Positions 38,844 to 50,258 of a stretch of DNA of 64,000 bases are shown one piece after another. Under the pieces are notes generated by a model. It was not told the DNA's origin, made no database searches, and worked only from the letters and a program-made list of their open reading frames with translations. Source of the DNA: Pseudomonas asuensis (GTDB lineage Bacteria > Pseudomonadota > Gammaproteobacteria > Pseudomonadales > Pseudomonadaceae). The stretch spans positions 124,001 through 188,000 of the forward strand of contig NZ_BMNW01000009.1 in NCBI RefSeq assembly GCF_014646755.1, read 5' to 3'. The translations under genes were made by a program, and so were the position numbers. Numbering within the stretch: position 1 is the stretch's first letter; every line of letters starts with the position of its first letter.

Positions 38844-40670
38844 ATGACCGAAACGTTTGATTCCTCTGCTTTTCTGGCTGGCTGCAGTTCTCGGCCGGGT
38901 GTTTATCGAATGTTCGACGAAAGCGCCAAGGTGCTTTATGTCGGAAAAGCGAAGAATCTTAAAAAGCGCCTATCGAGCTACTTTCGTAAAACTGGCTTGG
39001 CTCCCAAGACAGCAGCATTAGTAGCGAAAATCTCCCAGATCGAAACAACCATTACTGGTAATGAAACTGAGGCGCTTCTGCTTGAGCAGAACCTCATCAA
39101 GCAATTACGTCCCCCGTATAATATCCTTCTACGAGATGACAAATCTTACCCATATGTCTTCTTGTCGACCGAAGATGAATTTCCTCGGCTCGCTATTCAT
39201 CGCGGCGCCAAGAAGGTGCGGGGTCGTTATTTTGGGCCATATCCCAGTGCGGGTGCCATTCGCGAAAGTCTGAATCTTCTGCAAAAGGCATTCATGGTGC
39301 GTCAGTGTGAAGACGGTTTTTTCAAAAATCGTACCCGGCCATGCCTTCAGTATCAGATTAAGCGATGCAAGGGGCCGTGCACGAACATGGTTTCCCGGGA
39401 AGAGTATGCTGAGGATGTCCGGCATTCGGCTATGTTCTTGGAGGGGCGTAGTAATGCACTGGCTGACGAGTTAAGCGCGGCCATGGATAAGGCATCCATC
39501 GCATTAAACTTTGAGCGGGCAGCGGAGTTACGTGATCAGATCGCATTAGTGCGGCGGGTCCAGGATCAACAGCATATGGAAGGCGAAAGTGGCGAGGTTG
39601 ACGTCATTGCTGCAATGGTGAATCCAGGCGGTGCATGTGTTCATCTGATAACTGTGCGCGGCGGGCGTGTTCTTGGTAGCAAGAATTTCTTTCCTCAAGT
39701 TGCTATTGAGGAGGAGGCCAATGACGTGCTTCTCGCGTTTCTTGAGCAGTATTATCTTGCTCATATAGAGCGAGACCTGCCTGATGAAGTGATTGTAAAT
39801 GCTGTTCATGAGGATTTCGCCACTCTCATTAGTGCGTTTAATGAGCTGCACGCTAGAGGGCTAGAGATTTCGCATCGGGTTCGAGGTACTCGCGCCCGTT
39901 GGCAGCAATTGGCTGTAACAAACGCTGAGCAAGCGCTTAATACTCGGCTGGCCAACAGGCAGCATATGGCGGCTCGCTTTGAGGCTTTGACTGAGGCGCT
40001 AGGCCTCGATGAAACGCCGCAGAGACTAGAATGCTTCGATATTAGCCATTCAAGTGGCGAGGCTACAGTTGCCTCCTGTGTGGTGTTTGGTCCTGAGGGG
40101 CCTATTAAATCGGACTACCGTCGTTACAATATTGAGGGCGTCACAGCTGGCGATGATTATGCTGCCATGCACCAGGCGCTAACTCGCCGCTTCAGCAAAC
40201 TCAAGGATGGCGAAGGCAAGATGCCTGACATCTTATTAGTAGATGGCGGAAAAGGGCAGCTGGCTATGGCTCGGGATGTGCTTCAAGAGTTGGCTGTTCC
40301 AGATCTTGTCTTGCTGGGTGTGGCTAAAGGCGTAACGCGTAAGCCGGGGTTGGAGACACTTTATCTGAATGACCCATCCAATGAGTTCAGCTTGCCTGGG
40401 CATTCTCCTGCTCTACATTTGATACAGCAGATTCGCGACGAAGCACATCGCTTTGCGATTACAGGGCATCGTGCGAGAAGAGGAAAGGCTCGCCGTACCT
40501 CTACGCTTGAGGATGTTGCTGGAGTAGGGCCGAAGCGGCGTAGGGAGCTACTGAAATACTTCGGGGGCCTTCAGGAACTCAATCGTGCAAGTGTTGACGA
40601 GATAGCGAAGGCGCCAGGAATTAGTAAAAAACTAGCAGAGCAGATTTATGCTGCACTGCACAGTGAGTAG
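38844..40670 (+). CDS. uvrC: Excinuclease ABC subunit C
   Basis: The endonuclease of nucleotide-excision repair. At 608 residues it has the GIY-YIG domain for the 3' cut ([21 protein letters not shown], about 19-39), a Cys-containing segment ([13 protein letters not shown]), a UVR motif (about 204-239), the RNase H-like domain for the 5' cut ([28 protein letters not shown]) and a C-terminal helix-hairpin-helix pair ([16 protein letters not shown]). It starts one base after gacA. Confidence 0.97.
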   Translation: MTETFDSSAFLAGCSSRPGVYRMFDESAKVLYVGKAKNLKKRLSSYFRKTGLAPKTAALVAKISQIETTITGNETEALLLEQNLIKQLRPPYNILLRDDKSYPYVFLSTEDEFPRLAIHRGAKKVRGRYFGPYPSAGAIRESLNLLQKAFMVRQCEDGFFKNRTRPCLQYQIKRCKGPCTNMVSREEYAEDVRHSAMFLEGRSNALADELSAAMDKASIALNFERAAELRDQIALVRRVQDQQHMEGESGEVDVIAAMVNPGGACVHLITVRGGRVLGSKNFFPQVAIEEEANDVLLAFLEQYYLAHIERDLPDEVIVNAVHEDFATLISAFNELHARGLEISHRVRGTRARWQQLAVTNAEQALNTRLANRQHMAARFEALTEALGLDETPQRLECFDISHSSGEATVASCVVFGPEGPIKSDYRRYNIEGVTAGDDYAAMHQALTRRFSKLKDGEGKMPDILLVDGGKGQLAMARDVLQELAVPDLVLLGVAKGVTRKPGLETLYLNDPSNEFSLPGHSPALHLIQQIRDEAHRFAITGHRARRGKARRTSTLEDVAGVGPKRRRELLKYFGGLQELNRASVDEIAKAPGISKKLAEQIYAALHSE

Positions 40671-40702
40671 AATGACCATACATTCATATATTTCCTGTGC
40701 CG

Positions 40703-41260
40703 ATGAACATTCCTAACCTGCTTACTGTTCTGCGCGTTCTGCTCATTCCTTTTTTTATTGCTCTGTTTTACATGCCGGTTTCCTGGAGCTATTGGGCTGC
40801 GAGTTCAGTGTTTGCCTTGGCTAGTTTTACCGATTGGCTGGATGGCTATTTAGCTCGTCGATGGAAGCAAAGTACGGCGTTTGGTGCGTTCCTAGACCCG
40901 GTTGCCGATAAGCTTATGGTTGCTGTGGCGCTGGTGCTGCTAGTTCAGGAGCATGCCACTATTTGGCTAACTCTGCCTGCTACGATCATAATCGGCAGAG
41001 AAATTGTAGTCTCGGCGTTGCGTGAGTGGATGGCGGAGTTAGGCGCGCGCGCTCAGGTGGCAGTATCCAGTCTTGGCAAGTGGAAGACGGCAGCGCAGAT
41101 GGTTTCGTTGATCGTATTATTGGCTAATCCTCCTCAGCTGACGTTTTGGGTGCTGACGGGCTATGTGCTTCTTATCATAGCGGCTGCGCTTACGCTTTGG
41201 TCCATGTGTAGCTACCTGCTTGCAGCCTGGCCGCACCTGAGCATAACGAAGAAAAAATAA
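40703..41260 (+). CDS. pgsA: Phosphatidylglycerophosphate synthase
   Basis: Makes phosphatidylglycerophosphate from CDP-diacylglycerol and glycerol-3-phosphate, the first committed step to phosphatidylglycerol and cardiolipin. At 185 residues it is a polytopic membrane protein with the CDP-alcohol phosphotransferase motif [20 protein letters not shown]...DPVADK (about 44-74). ATG at 40703 ([18 protein letters not shown]) is the family start; a GTG two codons earlier is possible. The neighbourhood uvrC-pgsA-tRNA is conserved. Confidence 0.95.
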   Translation: MNIPNLLTVLRVLLIPFFIALFYMPVSWSYWAASSVFALASFTDWLDGYLARRWKQSTAFGAFLDPVADKLMVAVALVLLVQEHATIWLTLPATIIIGREIVVSALREWMAELGARAQVAVSSLGKWKTAAQMVSLIVLLANPPQLTFWVLTGYVLLIIAAALTLWSMCSYLLAAWPHLSITKKK

Positions 41261-41278
41261 CTTTTTTGAATCAATGAG

Positions 41279-41306
41279 TTGACAGCGTGATGGGATTGTA
41301 TAAAAT
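41279..41306 (+). promoter_or_regulatory. promoter of tRNA-Gly
   Basis: TTGACA (41279-41284) and TAAAAT (41301-41306) are separated by 16 bases. The tRNA-Gly gene begins 19 bases after the -10 element. Confidence 0.7.
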
Positions 41307-41324
41307 GGCGCCCGTCACCAAGAC

Positions 41325-41400
<76 letters not shown>

Positions 41401-41441
41401 ATTTGTTTGTAGTCGTCATTGTAGATGACGTCTTCTTATGA

Positions 41442-41515
41442 GGCCGGGTGGCAGAGTGGTCATGCAGCGGATTGCAAATCCGTGTACGCCGGTTCGATTC
41501 CGACCTCGGCCTCCA
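41442..41515 (+). tRNA. tRNA-Cys (GCA anticodon)
   Basis: A 74-base tRNA beginning GGCCGGG and ending with encoded CCA. The anticodon stem GCGGA/TCCGT encloses TTGCAAA, giving GCA. It is 41 bases after tRNA-Gly and probably cotranscribed with it. Confidence 0.96.
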
Positions 41516-41521
41516 CTATGT

Positions 41522-41557
41522 AGCCCTGCAGATCTGATGGTCTGTAGGGCTTTTTAA
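41522..41557 (+). terminator. terminator after tRNA-Cys
   Basis: AGCCCTGCAGA and TCTGTAGGGCT form an 11-bp stem with one mismatch-type pair, followed by a T-run. It ends the tRNA-Gly/tRNA-Cys transcript. Confidence 0.8.
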
Positions 41558-41641
41558 TTAGTACGTGTTGGGCTGCCCAACCATAAAGAGCGGTAATTAT
41601 CCTTTGTGGTTGGTGAAGGTTCAATTCGTTAAAGCGCTACC

Positions 41642-41728
41642 GCCCGGATGGCGAAATCGGTAGACGCAAGGGACTTAAAATCCCTCGGAGGAAACTCCGT
41701 GCCGGTTCGATTCCGGCTCCGGGCACCA
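41642..41728 (+). tRNA. tRNA-Leu (TAA anticodon)
   Basis: An 87-base class II tRNA beginning GCCCGGA and ending TCCGGGCACCA with encoded CCA. The anticodon stem AGGGA/TCCCT encloses CTTAAAA, giving TAA. A long variable arm is present. Confidence 0.96.
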
Positions 41729-41730
41729 AA

Positions 41731-41770
41731 TAAAAAAGGGCTTGATCAGATTGGTCAGGCCCTTTTTTAT
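41731..41770 (+). terminator. terminator after tRNA-Leu
   Basis: A stem formed by AAAAAAGGGCTTGATCA and a TGGTCAGGCCCTTTTTT arm follows the tRNA-Leu CCA end, with A-rich and T-rich flanks. This is a typical intrinsic terminator. Confidence 0.85.
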
Positions 41771-41902
41771 TTGCTAACTCCTTTCTCTAGCCCCTTTTGC
41801 TGCCTTAAAACTTTTAGGCGGGCCTATGTATGCCTTTTCTAGGGCAGGCCTGGGCGAAATGTTCTATAGGTAGCAGGGAGACTAAATGACAGGCTTGCCT
41901 GT

Positions 41903-42097
41903 TTATAGCGGCAATCGACCAATTATCTGCTCAAACATCCTTTTGTTTGTGAAATAACCTTTAGAAAATCGCCAGGCAATGGGCTTTCCTTCGTCTGTTT
42001 TCAAGGTAATAGAAAATACTGTTGAATCTAGCGCCCTTGCTAGCAGCGCATAGTCTTTCAGGCTAATTCGTACGATGGGTATGTCTGGAATAATCAC
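41903..42097 (-). CDS. small hypothetical protein (64 residues)
   Basis: A 64-residue reading frame from a GTG (MIIPDIPIVRISLKDYALL) to GRLPL, in the gap between tRNA-Leu and thrS. The composition looks protein-like: a regular alternation of hydrophobic and charged residues, and no low complexity. No family was recognised. It lies 47 bases downstream of a second small frame on the same strand. It could be a real two-gene unit or chance. Confidence 0.4.
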   Translation of the reverse strand: MIIPDIPIVRISLKDYALLARALDSTVFSITLKTDEGKPIAWRFSKGYFTNKRMFEQIIGRLPL

Positions 42098-42144
42098 GGC
42101 GTGTCGGTCCCGCTTTGGTTATGCGGGTTATCGGCCTCCGTTAA

Positions 42145-42438
42145 TTATTCTTCAGTTTCAGCTGGCTGGTTTTCGCTATCGAGAATGGCTTTGTAAGTGC
42201 TCACTGCTAGTGCTTGGTTGTATAGGTAATCATTTTCTGAAAGCATATACATTCTTTGTTGCTCCAGTGACCCTTCATCGACTGATTGAAAAGTGTTTAG
42301 ACCTACCATCGTTCGGTAGGGGCTTTTAATTTCGATGCTGTAGCTTACTGGCTCATCCGAACCATGTGGCCCTTGGTATGGGTCACCACTGTTAAAGGAG
42401 GCGCCATGCCCGCCATTACTCTTCCCGACGGTAGTCAA
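42145..42438 (-). CDS. small hypothetical protein (up to 97 residues)
   Basis: An open frame whose C-terminal half ([20 protein letters not shown] and [20 protein letters not shown], given as separate segments) looks like a real protein. The N-terminus is unsettled: the only start giving full length is TTG at 42438, which overlaps the first codons of divergent thrS; the first in-frame ATG is at 42312 without a ribosome site. Together with the 64-residue frame downstream it may be an accessory pair. Family unknown. Confidence 0.4.
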   Translation of the reverse strand: MTTVGKSNGGHGASFNSGDPYQGPHGSDEPVSYSIEIKSPYRTMVGLNTFQSVDEGSLEQQRMYMLSENDYLYNQALAVSTYKAILDSENQPAETEE

Positions 42439-44328
42439 CGTCTATTCGATCACCCTGTTACTGTAGCCGAGGTCGCTCAGTCGATCGGTGCTGGATTGGC
42501 AAAAGCCACTTTGGCAGGAAAGATAGACGGTCGTTTGGTAGATGCTTGTGATGTTATTAACCACGATGCATCGTTGCAGATAATTACTCCCAAAGATGAG
42601 GAAGGGCTGGAAATCATCCGTCATTCCTGTGCGCATCTGGTAGGGCATGCGGTAAAGCAGCTGTTTCCTACAGCAAAGATGGTAATTGGCCCTGTCATTA
42701 ATGAAGGGTTTTATTACGACATCTCTTATGAGCGTCCCTTTACGCTGGATGACTTGGCAGCCATCGAGACTCGAATGCGCGAGTTGATTGATAAGGACTA
42801 CGATGTCATTAAGCGTATGACGCCGCGCGAGCAGGTTGTTGAAACGTTTAAAGCGCGTGGTGAAGACTACAAACTTCGCTTGATCGAAGATATGCCTGAT
42901 GAAAAGGCAATGGGTCTTTATTACCACGAAGAATACGTTGATATGTGCCGTGGGCCGCATGTACCTAATACACGCTTCCTTAAAGCATTCAAGCTGACGA
43001 AGCTTTCAGGTGCTTATTGGCGGGGTGATTCAAAGAATGAGCAGCTCCAGCGTATCTACGGTACAGCGTGGGCTGATAAAAAGCAGTTAGCAGCTTATAT
43101 TCAGCGCATTGAAGAGGCTGAAAAGCGTGATCACCGTAAATTAGGTAAGCGGTTGGATCTTTTTCATGCCCAAGAAGAAGCTCCAGGAATGGTGTTTTGG
43201 CATCCTAATGGATGGACTGTATATCAGGCGCTTGAGCAGTATATGCGCCGTATTCAACATGAAAATGGCTATTCTGAAATTCGCACGCCGCAAGTTGTGG
43301 ATCGGTCTCTATGGGAAAAATCCGGGCACTGGGCTAATTATGCTGACAACATGTTTACGACCGAGTCAGAAAGTCGTGATTATGCCATTAAGCCAATGAA
43401 TTGCCCGTGTCACGTGCAAGTGTTTAATCAGGGGCTTAAAAGTTACAAAGAATTGCCTCTTCGTCTGGCAGAATTCGGCGCCTGTCACCGTAACGAGCCT
43501 TCTGGCTCGCTGCATGGCATTATGCGTGTAAGGGGCTTTACCCAAGACGATGCTCATATCTTCTGTACAGAAGATCAGATGCAGGAAGAGGCGGCCGCCT
43601 TCATTAAGCTCACGTTGGCGGTTTATGCAGATTTCGGATTCACTGATATACAACTGAAGCTTTCTACTCGTCCTGAAAAGCGTGTAGGTTCAGATGATTT
43701 GTGGGATCAGGCAGAGGAAGCTCTAGCTGCGGCACTTGATCATGCGGGACTAGGCTATGATCTGCAGCCGGGAGAGGGCGCGTTTTACGGTCCGAAAATT
43801 GAATTTTCCTTGAAAGACTGTCTGGGGCGTGTGTGGCAATGCGGTACATTGCAGCTTGACTTTAACCTGCCGTCCCGCCTGGGCGCTGAGTATGTAAGTG
43901 AAGACAACAGCCGTAAACACCCGGTAATGTTACATCGTGCTATCCTAGGCTCTTTTGAGCGATTCATTGGTATTCTGATTGAGCATTACGAGGGATCTTT
44001 CCCAGCGTGGCTTGCTCCAATACAGGCAGTGGTCATGAATATCACTGATAAGCAGGCCGATTTCGCTAACGAAGTAGTGCAAATTCTTGATCAAAATGGT
44101 TTCCGAGCTAAAGCTGACTTGAGAAACGAGAAAATCGGCTTTAAAATTCGGGAGCATACTTTGCTCAAGGTTCCCTATCTTCTGGTTATAGGTGATCGGG
44201 AAGTTGAATCAAGAGCCGTGGCTGTACGCACGCGTGAAGGTGCTGATCTGGGCTCAATGCCTATTGCGGACTTCAAAGAGCTTCTAGCTCAAGCAGTTGC
44301 TCGTCGCGGTCGACAAGAATTGGAGTAA
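42406..44328 (+). CDS. thrS: Threonyl-tRNA synthetase
   Basis: A class II synthetase of 640 residues with TGS domain (1-60), the second additional domain for editing of Ser-tRNA-Thr ([16 protein letters not shown], about 73-88, and CRGPHVP near 181), the catalytic core with motif 2 ([20 protein letters not shown]) and motif 3 ([21 protein letters not shown]), and a C-terminal anticodon-binding domain. AAAGGAGG at ideal spacing fixes ATG 42406. It starts a translation supercluster with infC, rpmI, rplT, pheS, pheT and ihfA, the same order as E. coli. Confidence 0.97.
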   Translation: MPAITLPDGSQRLFDHPVTVAEVAQSIGAGLAKATLAGKIDGRLVDACDVINHDASLQIITPKDEEGLEIIRHSCAHLVGHAVKQLFPTAKMVIGPVINEGFYYDISYERPFTLDDLAAIETRMRELIDKDYDVIKRMTPREQVVETFKARGEDYKLRLIEDMPDEKAMGLYYHEEYVDMCRGPHVPNTRFLKAFKLTKLSGAYWRGDSKNEQLQRIYGTAWADKKQLAAYIQRIEEAEKRDHRKLGKRLDLFHAQEEAPGMVFWHPNGWTVYQALEQYMRRIQHENGYSEIRTPQVVDRSLWEKSGHWANYADNMFTTESESRDYAIKPMNCPCHVQVFNQGLKSYKELPLRLAEFGACHRNEPSGSLHGIMRVRGFTQDDAHIFCTEDQMQEEAAAFIKLTLAVYADFGFTDIQLKLSTRPEKRVGSDDLWDQAEEALAAALDHAGLGYDLQPGEGAFYGPKIEFSLKDCLGRVWQCGTLQLDFNLPSRLGAEYVSEDNSRKHPVMLHRAILGSFERFIGILIEHYEGSFPAWLAPIQAVVMNITDKQADFANEVVQILDQNGFRAKADLRNEKIGFKIREHTLLKVPYLLVIGDREVESRAVAVRTREGADLGSMPIADFKELLAQAVARRGRQELE

Positions 44329-44333
44329 TGACT

Positions 44334-44879
44334 ATTAAGCGTGAAATGAGACAGGATAAGCGAACTCAACCCAAGGCTCCGATCAACGAGAATATCTCGG
44401 CTCGTGAAGTCCGGTTGATTGGTGCTGACGGCCAACAAATTGGCGTCGTCTCGATTGATGAAGCGCTACGCGCTGCTGATGAAGCCAAGCTAGACTTGGT
44501 GGAAATTTCCGCCGATGCGATACCTCCTGTGTGCCGCATCATGGATTACGGCAAGCATCTTTTCGAGAAGAAGAAGCAAACCGCTGCAGCGAAAAAGAAC
44601 CAAAAACAGGTTCAGGTAAAAGAAATCAAGTTTCGTCCAGGGACGGAAGAAGGGGATTACCAGGTAAAACTACGCAACCTGGTACGTTTCCTTAATGAGG
44701 GGGACAAGGCCAAGGTATCCTTGCGGTTCCGTGGTCGTGAGATGGCCCACCAGGAGCTGGGTATGGAGTTATTGAAGCGGGTCGAAGCTGACCTTGCTGA
44801 ATATGGCACCGTAGAACAGCATCCTAAGATGGAAGGACGCCAACTAATTATGGTCATCTCCCCCAAAAAGAAAAAATAA
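44334..44879 (+). CDS. infC: Translation initiation factor IF-3
   Basis: Prevents premature 50S joining and proofreads start codons. The N- and C-domains are joined by the helical linker ([19 protein letters not shown]). The start is notable. An ATG at 44328 overlaps the thrS stop but lies only 2 bases after the GGAG site, whereas ATT at 44334 has 8-base spacing. Since infC in many proteobacteria starts at a rare AUU-type codon to allow IF-3 self-repression, I place the start at ATT 44334 (181 residues); ATG 44328 would add two residues. Confidence 0.93.
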   Translation: MKREMRQDKRTQPKAPINENISAREVRLIGADGQQIGVVSIDEALRAADEAKLDLVEISADAIPPVCRIMDYGKHLFEKKKQTAAAKKNQKQVQVKEIKFRPGTEEGDYQVKLRNLVRFLNEGDKAKVSLRFRGREMAHQELGMELLKRVEADLAEYGTVEQHPKMEGRQLIMVISPKKKK

Positions 44880-44940
44880 CCACCAGGGCACTGGCAGGCC
44901 TTGCGGTTATGCGTAATCACTCAATGCGGAGTATATGAAC

Positions 44941-45135
44941 ATGCCAAAGATGAAAACCAAGAGTGGTGCAGCGAAGCGTTTTAAAAAGACTGCTTCCGGC
45001 TACAAGCACAAGCACGCGTTCAAGAGTCATATCTTGACCAAAATGACCACTAAGCGTAAGCGCCAGCTGCGTGGTACATCTCTGATGCACCCGTCTGACG
45101 TTCAAAAAGTCGAGCGCATGCTGCGCGTTCGTTAA
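44941..45135 (+). CDS. rpmI: 50S ribosomal protein L35
   Basis: A 64-residue basic ribosomal protein, canonical from [20 protein letters not shown] to ERMLRVR. ATG at 44941 has GGAG nine bases upstream; ATG at 44935 is too close. It lies between infC and rplT as in E. coli. Confidence 0.97.
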   Translation: MPKMKTKSGAAKRFKKTASGYKHKHAFKSHILTKMTTKRKRQLRGTSLMHPSDVQKVERMLRVR

Positions 45136-45161
45136 TCGGTCACAAGGTAAAGGTATAACTC

Positions 45162-45518
45162 ATGGCTCGTGTTAAGCGTGGCGTCATTGCCCGTCGTCGT
45201 CATAAAAAAATTCTGAAGCTGGCTAAAGGTTACTACGGTGCTCGCTCCCGCGTGTTCCGTGTTGCCAAGCAGGCTGTGATCAAGGCAGGCCAATACGCCT
45301 ACCGTGACCGCCGTCAGCGCAAGCGTCAGTTCCGCGCCCTATGGATTGCCCGTATTAATGCTGGTGCTCGTATAAACGGTCTGTCCTACAGTCGTTTCAT
45401 TGCCGGTCTGAAAAAGGCAGCCATTGAGATCGACCGTAAAGTTTTGGCTGATCTGGCGGTAAATGAAAAATTAGCGTTTGCTGCGATTGTCGAGAAAGCT
45501 AAAGCTTCTTTAGCTTAA
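45162..45518 (+). CDS. rplT: 50S ribosomal protein L20
   Basis: A 118-residue early-assembly ribosomal protein, canonical from [20 protein letters not shown]. In E. coli L20 represses translation of rpmI-rplT; no RNA pseudoknot was worked out here. A terminator-like hairpin separates it from pheS. Confidence 0.98.
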   Translation: MARVKRGVIARRRHKKILKLAKGYYGARSRVFRVAKQAVIKAGQYAYRDRRQRKRQFRALWIARINAGARINGLSYSRFIAGLKKAAIEIDRKVLADLAVNEKLAFAAIVEKAKASLA

Positions 45519-45560
45519 GCCCCGCGTCAATTAGGGCCTCGGCCCGGCGGTAACGTCACC

Positions 45561-45597
45561 AATAGGGGAAGGGCCTAAAGCTCTTCCCCTATTTTGT
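45561..45597 (+). terminator. terminator or attenuator between rplT and pheS
   Basis: AATAGGGGAAG (45561-45571) pairs with CTTCCCCTATT (45583-45593), followed by a short TTTT-like run. It may end the ribosomal transcript or partly attenuate pheST. No Phe-rich leader peptide was found. Confidence 0.75.
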
Positions 45598-45612
45598 ATC
45601 TGGAGTCGGTGA

Positions 45613-46617
<1,005 letters not shown>

Positions 46618-46634
46618 CTTTAAGGGAGTGCATA

Positions 46635-49013
46635 ATGAAATTCAGTGAACAGTGGTTAAGATCTTGGGTAAACCCACCGGTGTCCCAAGATGATCTGGTT
46701 GCTCAACTGTCCATGGCAGGTCTTGAGGTTGACGATGTTGAGCCGGTGGCAGGGCCGTTCAGCGGTGTGATAGTAGGGGAAGTACTTACTACCGAGCGTC
46801 ACCCTGACGCAGATAAACTTAATGTTTGCCGTGTTAGTAATGGTCAGGAAGAGTTCCAAGTCGTATGTGGTGCTCCAAACGTGCGGGCCGGCTTGAAGGT
46901 TCCTTTCGCCATGATTGGCGCTAGGCTACCAGGCGACTTCACTATAAAGAAGGCGAAGCTGCGGGGTGTTGAGTCCCAAGGTATGCTGTGTTCTGCTAGC
47001 GAGCTTAAGCTATCAGAAGATAATGCGGGTTTGATGGAGCTTCCGCTAGATGCGCCGGTGGGTCAAAGTGTTCGCGACTACTTAAAGTTAGATGATGTCT
47101 CAATTGATGTAGATCTAACACCTAATCGCGGCGACTGTTTATCTATTGCAGGACTTGCCCGCGAGGTTGGTGCGCTTTATGGCGTCTCTGTACAGACATT
47201 TGATATCCAGCCTGTGCAAGCTGCTATTGAAGACACACGCTCTGTTGAGGTACTCGAACCCTCTGCTTGTCCGCGCTATGTTGGGCGAGTCCTGAAAAAT
47301 GTTGATTTATCCCGTTCAACCCCTCAGTGGATGATAGAGCGTTTACGTCGTTCGGGTGTTCGTAGTATTGATGCTGCAGTCGATGTAACTAACTACGTTA
47401 TGCTTGAGCTAGGGCAGCCTATGCATGCCTTCGATCTTAATGAGATCAAAGGTGGCGTCCGCGTTCGTCTAGCGCAGCCTGAAGAGAAGTTAGTCCTGCT
47501 GGATGGCCAAGAAGTAGCCCTGCGTTCCGATACTTTGGTGATAGCTGACCATGAGCGCGCCCTGGCAATAGCTGGCATTATGGGTGGTGAGCACAGCGGT
47601 GTAAGCGCTAGCACTACAGATCTGTTCTTGGAAAGCGCTTTTTTTGACCCTATTGCAGTTGCTGGCAAAGCCCGTTCCTATGGCCTCCATACTGATTCTT
47701 CCCATCGTTTTGAGCGTGGAGTAGATTTTGAGCTGCCTCGCCGTGCAATGGAGCGTGCTACTTCTTTATTGATGGATATCGTGGGTGGACAGCCAGGTCC
47801 GCTTATAGAAGCCGCTAATGCTGCACATCTCCCCGTTAAGGCACCGATTACTTTACGGGGTCAGCGAGTCGAGCAGGTGCTCGGTCTGCAATTGGATTCG
47901 GAAGAAATTGAGCGCCTGCTCAAAGGACTTGCTTTGGATGTTAAGCCTGCCGGTGAAAGCCTGTGGCAGGTTGGTGTGCCTAGTCATCGTTTCGACATTT
48001 CGATTGAAGTAGACTTAATAGAAGAGCTAGCCCGTCTTTATGGTTATAACCGCCTTCCTGTTCGGTTTCCGCAAGCACGTTTAGCTCCCAAAGGATATAT
48101 TGAGTCACGTACCAGTCTCTCTAATTTCCGTCGTCAATTGGTTGCTCGTGGTTATCAAGAAGCTATTACTTACAGCTTTATTGACGAAAAGACATTCCGA
48201 CTGTTTTCGCCGGAGCTGGCCCCTGTGCTATTGGCTAACCCGATCTCCCAGGACATGGCGGCTATGCGCGCTTCGCTTTGGCCTGGTTTGATTAAGGCGC
48301 TGCAGCACAATCTTAATCGTCAGCAGAGCCGCGTGCGTTTGTTCGAATCGGGGCTTCGTTTTGTCGGCTCGTTGGATAATCTGGCTCAAGAGCGAGTATT
48401 AGCAGGACTAATCTCAGGGCAGCGTTTCCCAGAAGGCTGGAATTCGAGCCGCGAGCAGGTAGATTTTTTTGACATAAAAGGAGATGTTGAGTCGTTATTA
48501 AACTGTAATAAGAGCGAAAGCGACTTTACTTTTTCTCCGGCAGAACATCCAGCGCTACATCCCGGACAGACTGCACGTATCGAGCGTGATGGTCAGTTGG
48601 TAGGCTATATAGGTGCATTACATCCAGAGTTGTTAAAAGCTTTGGATTTAGAGCAGTCAGTTTACGTTTTTGAGCTGTTGTTAAGTGAGGCGGAGCAAAA
48701 TCAGCTACCTCGCTTCCAGGAGTTGTCACGTTATCCAGAGGTACGTCGTGACTTGGCAATTTTGGTAGATGCAGATGTAGCTTCGGCAGATGTCTTATCA
48801 GCCATACGAGATAAAGCAGGTGAGCATCTAGTCGATTTAAGGCTGTTTGATGTATATCAAGGCAAGGGTATTGATCCGATTAGAAAAAGTCTTGCGGTTG
48901 GCTTGACCTGGCAGCATCCATCACGCACTCTTACTGATGAAGAAATCAACGAAACGACACAGAATATCCTCGTTTCCCTGGAAGAAAGGTTCAACGCCAC
49001 ATTAAGGAAATAG
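46635..49013 (+). CDS. pheT: Phenylalanyl-tRNA synthetase beta subunit
   Basis: A 792-residue beta subunit carrying the editing site for mischarged Tyr. Domains: the EMAP-like tRNA-binding fold (GVIVGEVLTTERHPDADKLNVC, by position about 44-65), B3/B4 editing domain (VDVTNYVMLELGQPMHAFDL), B5, the class II-like pseudocatalytic core, and the C-terminal FDX-ACB anticodon-binding domain (SRYPEVRRDLAILVDADV). It is followed by ihfA after 3 bases. Confidence 0.97.
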   Translation: MKFSEQWLRSWVNPPVSQDDLVAQLSMAGLEVDDVEPVAGPFSGVIVGEVLTTERHPDADKLNVCRVSNGQEEFQVVCGAPNVRAGLKVPFAMIGARLPGDFTIKKAKLRGVESQGMLCSASELKLSEDNAGLMELPLDAPVGQSVRDYLKLDDVSIDVDLTPNRGDCLSIAGLAREVGALYGVSVQTFDIQPVQAAIEDTRSVEVLEPSACPRYVGRVLKNVDLSRSTPQWMIERLRRSGVRSIDAAVDVTNYVMLELGQPMHAFDLNEIKGGVRVRLAQPEEKLVLLDGQEVALRSDTLVIADHERALAIAGIMGGEHSGVSASTTDLFLESAFFDPIAVAGKARSYGLHTDSSHRFERGVDFELPRRAMERATSLLMDIVGGQPGPLIEAANAAHLPVKAPITLRGQRVEQVLGLQLDSEEIERLLKGLALDVKPAGESLWQVGVPSHRFDISIEVDLIEELARLYGYNRLPVRFPQARLAPKGYIESRTSLSNFRRQLVARGYQEAITYSFIDEKTFRLFSPELAPVLLANPISQDMAAMRASLWPGLIKALQHNLNRQQSRVRLFESGLRFVGSLDNLAQERVLAGLISGQRFPEGWNSSREQVDFFDIKGDVESLLNCNKSESDFTFSPAEHPALHPGQTARIERDGQLVGYIGALHPELLKALDLEQSVYVFELLLSEAEQNQLPRFQELSRYPEVRRDLAILVDADVASADVLSAIRDKAGEHLVDLRLFDVYQGKGIDPIRKSLAVGLTWQHPSRTLTDEEINETTQNILVSLEERFNATLRK

Positions 49014-49016
49014 TGT

Positions 49017-49319
49017 ATGGGGGCTCTGACGAAAGCTGAGTTGGCAGAACGTCTCTATGAAGAACTTGGCCTGAACAAGCGTGAGGCTAAAGAGTTAGTT
49101 GAGTTGTTCTTCGAAGAAATTCGAAACGCCTTAGAGCAAAACGAGCAGGTTAAGCTGTCAGGTTTTGGTAACTTTGACTTGCGAGACAAACGTCAGCGCC
49201 CCGGACGCAATCCAAAAACAGGTGAAGAGATACCAATCACGGCACGCCGCGTGGTGACTTTTCGCCCTGGGCAAAAACTCAAGGCCAGGGTAGAAGCGTA
49301 TGCTGGAACCAAGCCATAA
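49017..49319 (+). CDS. ihfA: Integration host factor alpha subunit
   Basis: A 100-residue DNA-bending protein of the HU/IHF family. The signature [22 protein letters not shown] (by position, about 44-66) includes the intercalating Pro loop. It dimerises with IhfB and serves recombination, replication and transcription. Gene order pheST-ihfA matches E. coli. Its 3' end overlaps the MerR gene by 20 bases. Confidence 0.97.
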   Translation: MGALTKAELAERLYEELGLNKREAKELVELFFEEIRNALEQNEQVKLSGFGNFDLRDKRQRPGRNPKTGEEIPITARRVVTFRPGQKLKARVEAYAGTKP

Positions 49320-49656
49320 CAATGAGCTACCTGCTATACCAGGCAAACGCTATTTTACTATTGGTGAAGTAAGCGACCTTTGCTTGGTAAAACCTCATGT
49401 TCTTAGATACTGGGAGCAGGAATTTCCTCAGCTCAATCCAGTTAAGAGGCGAGGTAACCGTCGTTATTACCAGCGGCAAGACGTCATTATGATTCGCCAG
49501 ATCAGAGCTTTGCTTTATGATCAGGGTTTCACGATTGGTGGCGCGCGTCTTAGGCTATCGAGTGATGACGCTAAAGATGATACGACTCAATATCGTCAGC
49601 TCATAAAGCAAATGATTAGCGAATTAGAAGATGTTTTAGGAGTTTTGCAAAAATAA
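49300..49656 (+). CDS. MerR-family transcriptional regulator
   Basis: A 118-residue protein with an N-terminal MerR winged [23 protein letters not shown] and [20 protein letters not shown] (about 18-57). A short helical C-terminus follows, with no metal-binding Cys residues. It overlaps ihfA and is the last core gene before tRNA-Pro, as for PA2737 in P. aeruginosa (from memory). No target is known. Confidence 0.92.
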   Translation: MLEPSHNNELPAIPGKRYFTIGEVSDLCLVKPHVLRYWEQEFPQLNPVKRRGNRRYYQRQDVIMIRQIRALLYDQGFTIGGARLRLSSDDAKDDTTQYRQLIKQMISELEDVLGVLQK

Positions 49657-49722
49657 TTAAAAAAATTCTTCCATTTATCAAAACCTTAGCCTAAAATGGC
49701 CGCCATCTCGAAAGGGATACAG

Positions 49723-49800
<78 letters not shown>

Positions 49801-49812
49801 AAAAAGTTTAGA

Positions 49813-49847
49813 AAATCCAGTCACTTAGCAGTGGGTGGATTTTTTTA
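49813..49847 (+). terminator. terminator after tRNA-Pro
   Basis: AAAATCCA (49813-49820) pairs with TGGATTTT (49837-49844), with an inner CACT/AGTG stem, and is followed by a T-run. Confidence 0.75.
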
Positions 49848-49875
49848 TGCGCGGTGATTTTTAGGTGTCTTTGAA

Positions 49876-49898
49876 TTTTGCCCCACTTTTTGCCCCAC
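49876..49898. repeat. tandem TTTTGCCCCAC repeats near the island edge
   Basis: TTTTGCCCCAC occurs at 49876-49886 and 49888-49898, a 12-base period. Such short repeats beside a tRNA 3' end can be integrase arm or attachment sites. Otherwise 49848-50258 contains no recognisable gene. Confidence 0.35.
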
Positions 49899-50258
49899 CG
49901 ATTAAATTTAATGAAATTTTTACTCAGCTCACCCATCTGGATGACTATTTACTAGGTTCATGCCAGATCAAATGGGTTAAGGCCTAGCGCGGCTATTTTT
50001 TAAATCTAGAGCTGGGCGGGAGGGGCACGTGCATACGGTGAAGCCGATAGTTCTCCGTCCAGGCGATTATCATCAGTTCCTCTCTGAAGACGAATGTACA
50101 TAGTGTGGCGAGGTTAAAGATAAGCTTTGTCGCACCAGAGCCGACGTTTGCAATCTCGGCGCTAGTATCCGGTAGTTTAGTCTAACAGCGTGTTTATTAA
50201 ATTCTCTGGCGCCAGGCTGTCTTTCTGAGCGAAGGGCAGTTCATGACTAGCCTGACGA

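Noticed and set aside
45519-45612. Phe-rich leader peptide attenuator before pheS
   Set aside because: Only a simple terminator-type hairpin is present. No short frame with clustered Phe codons was found.
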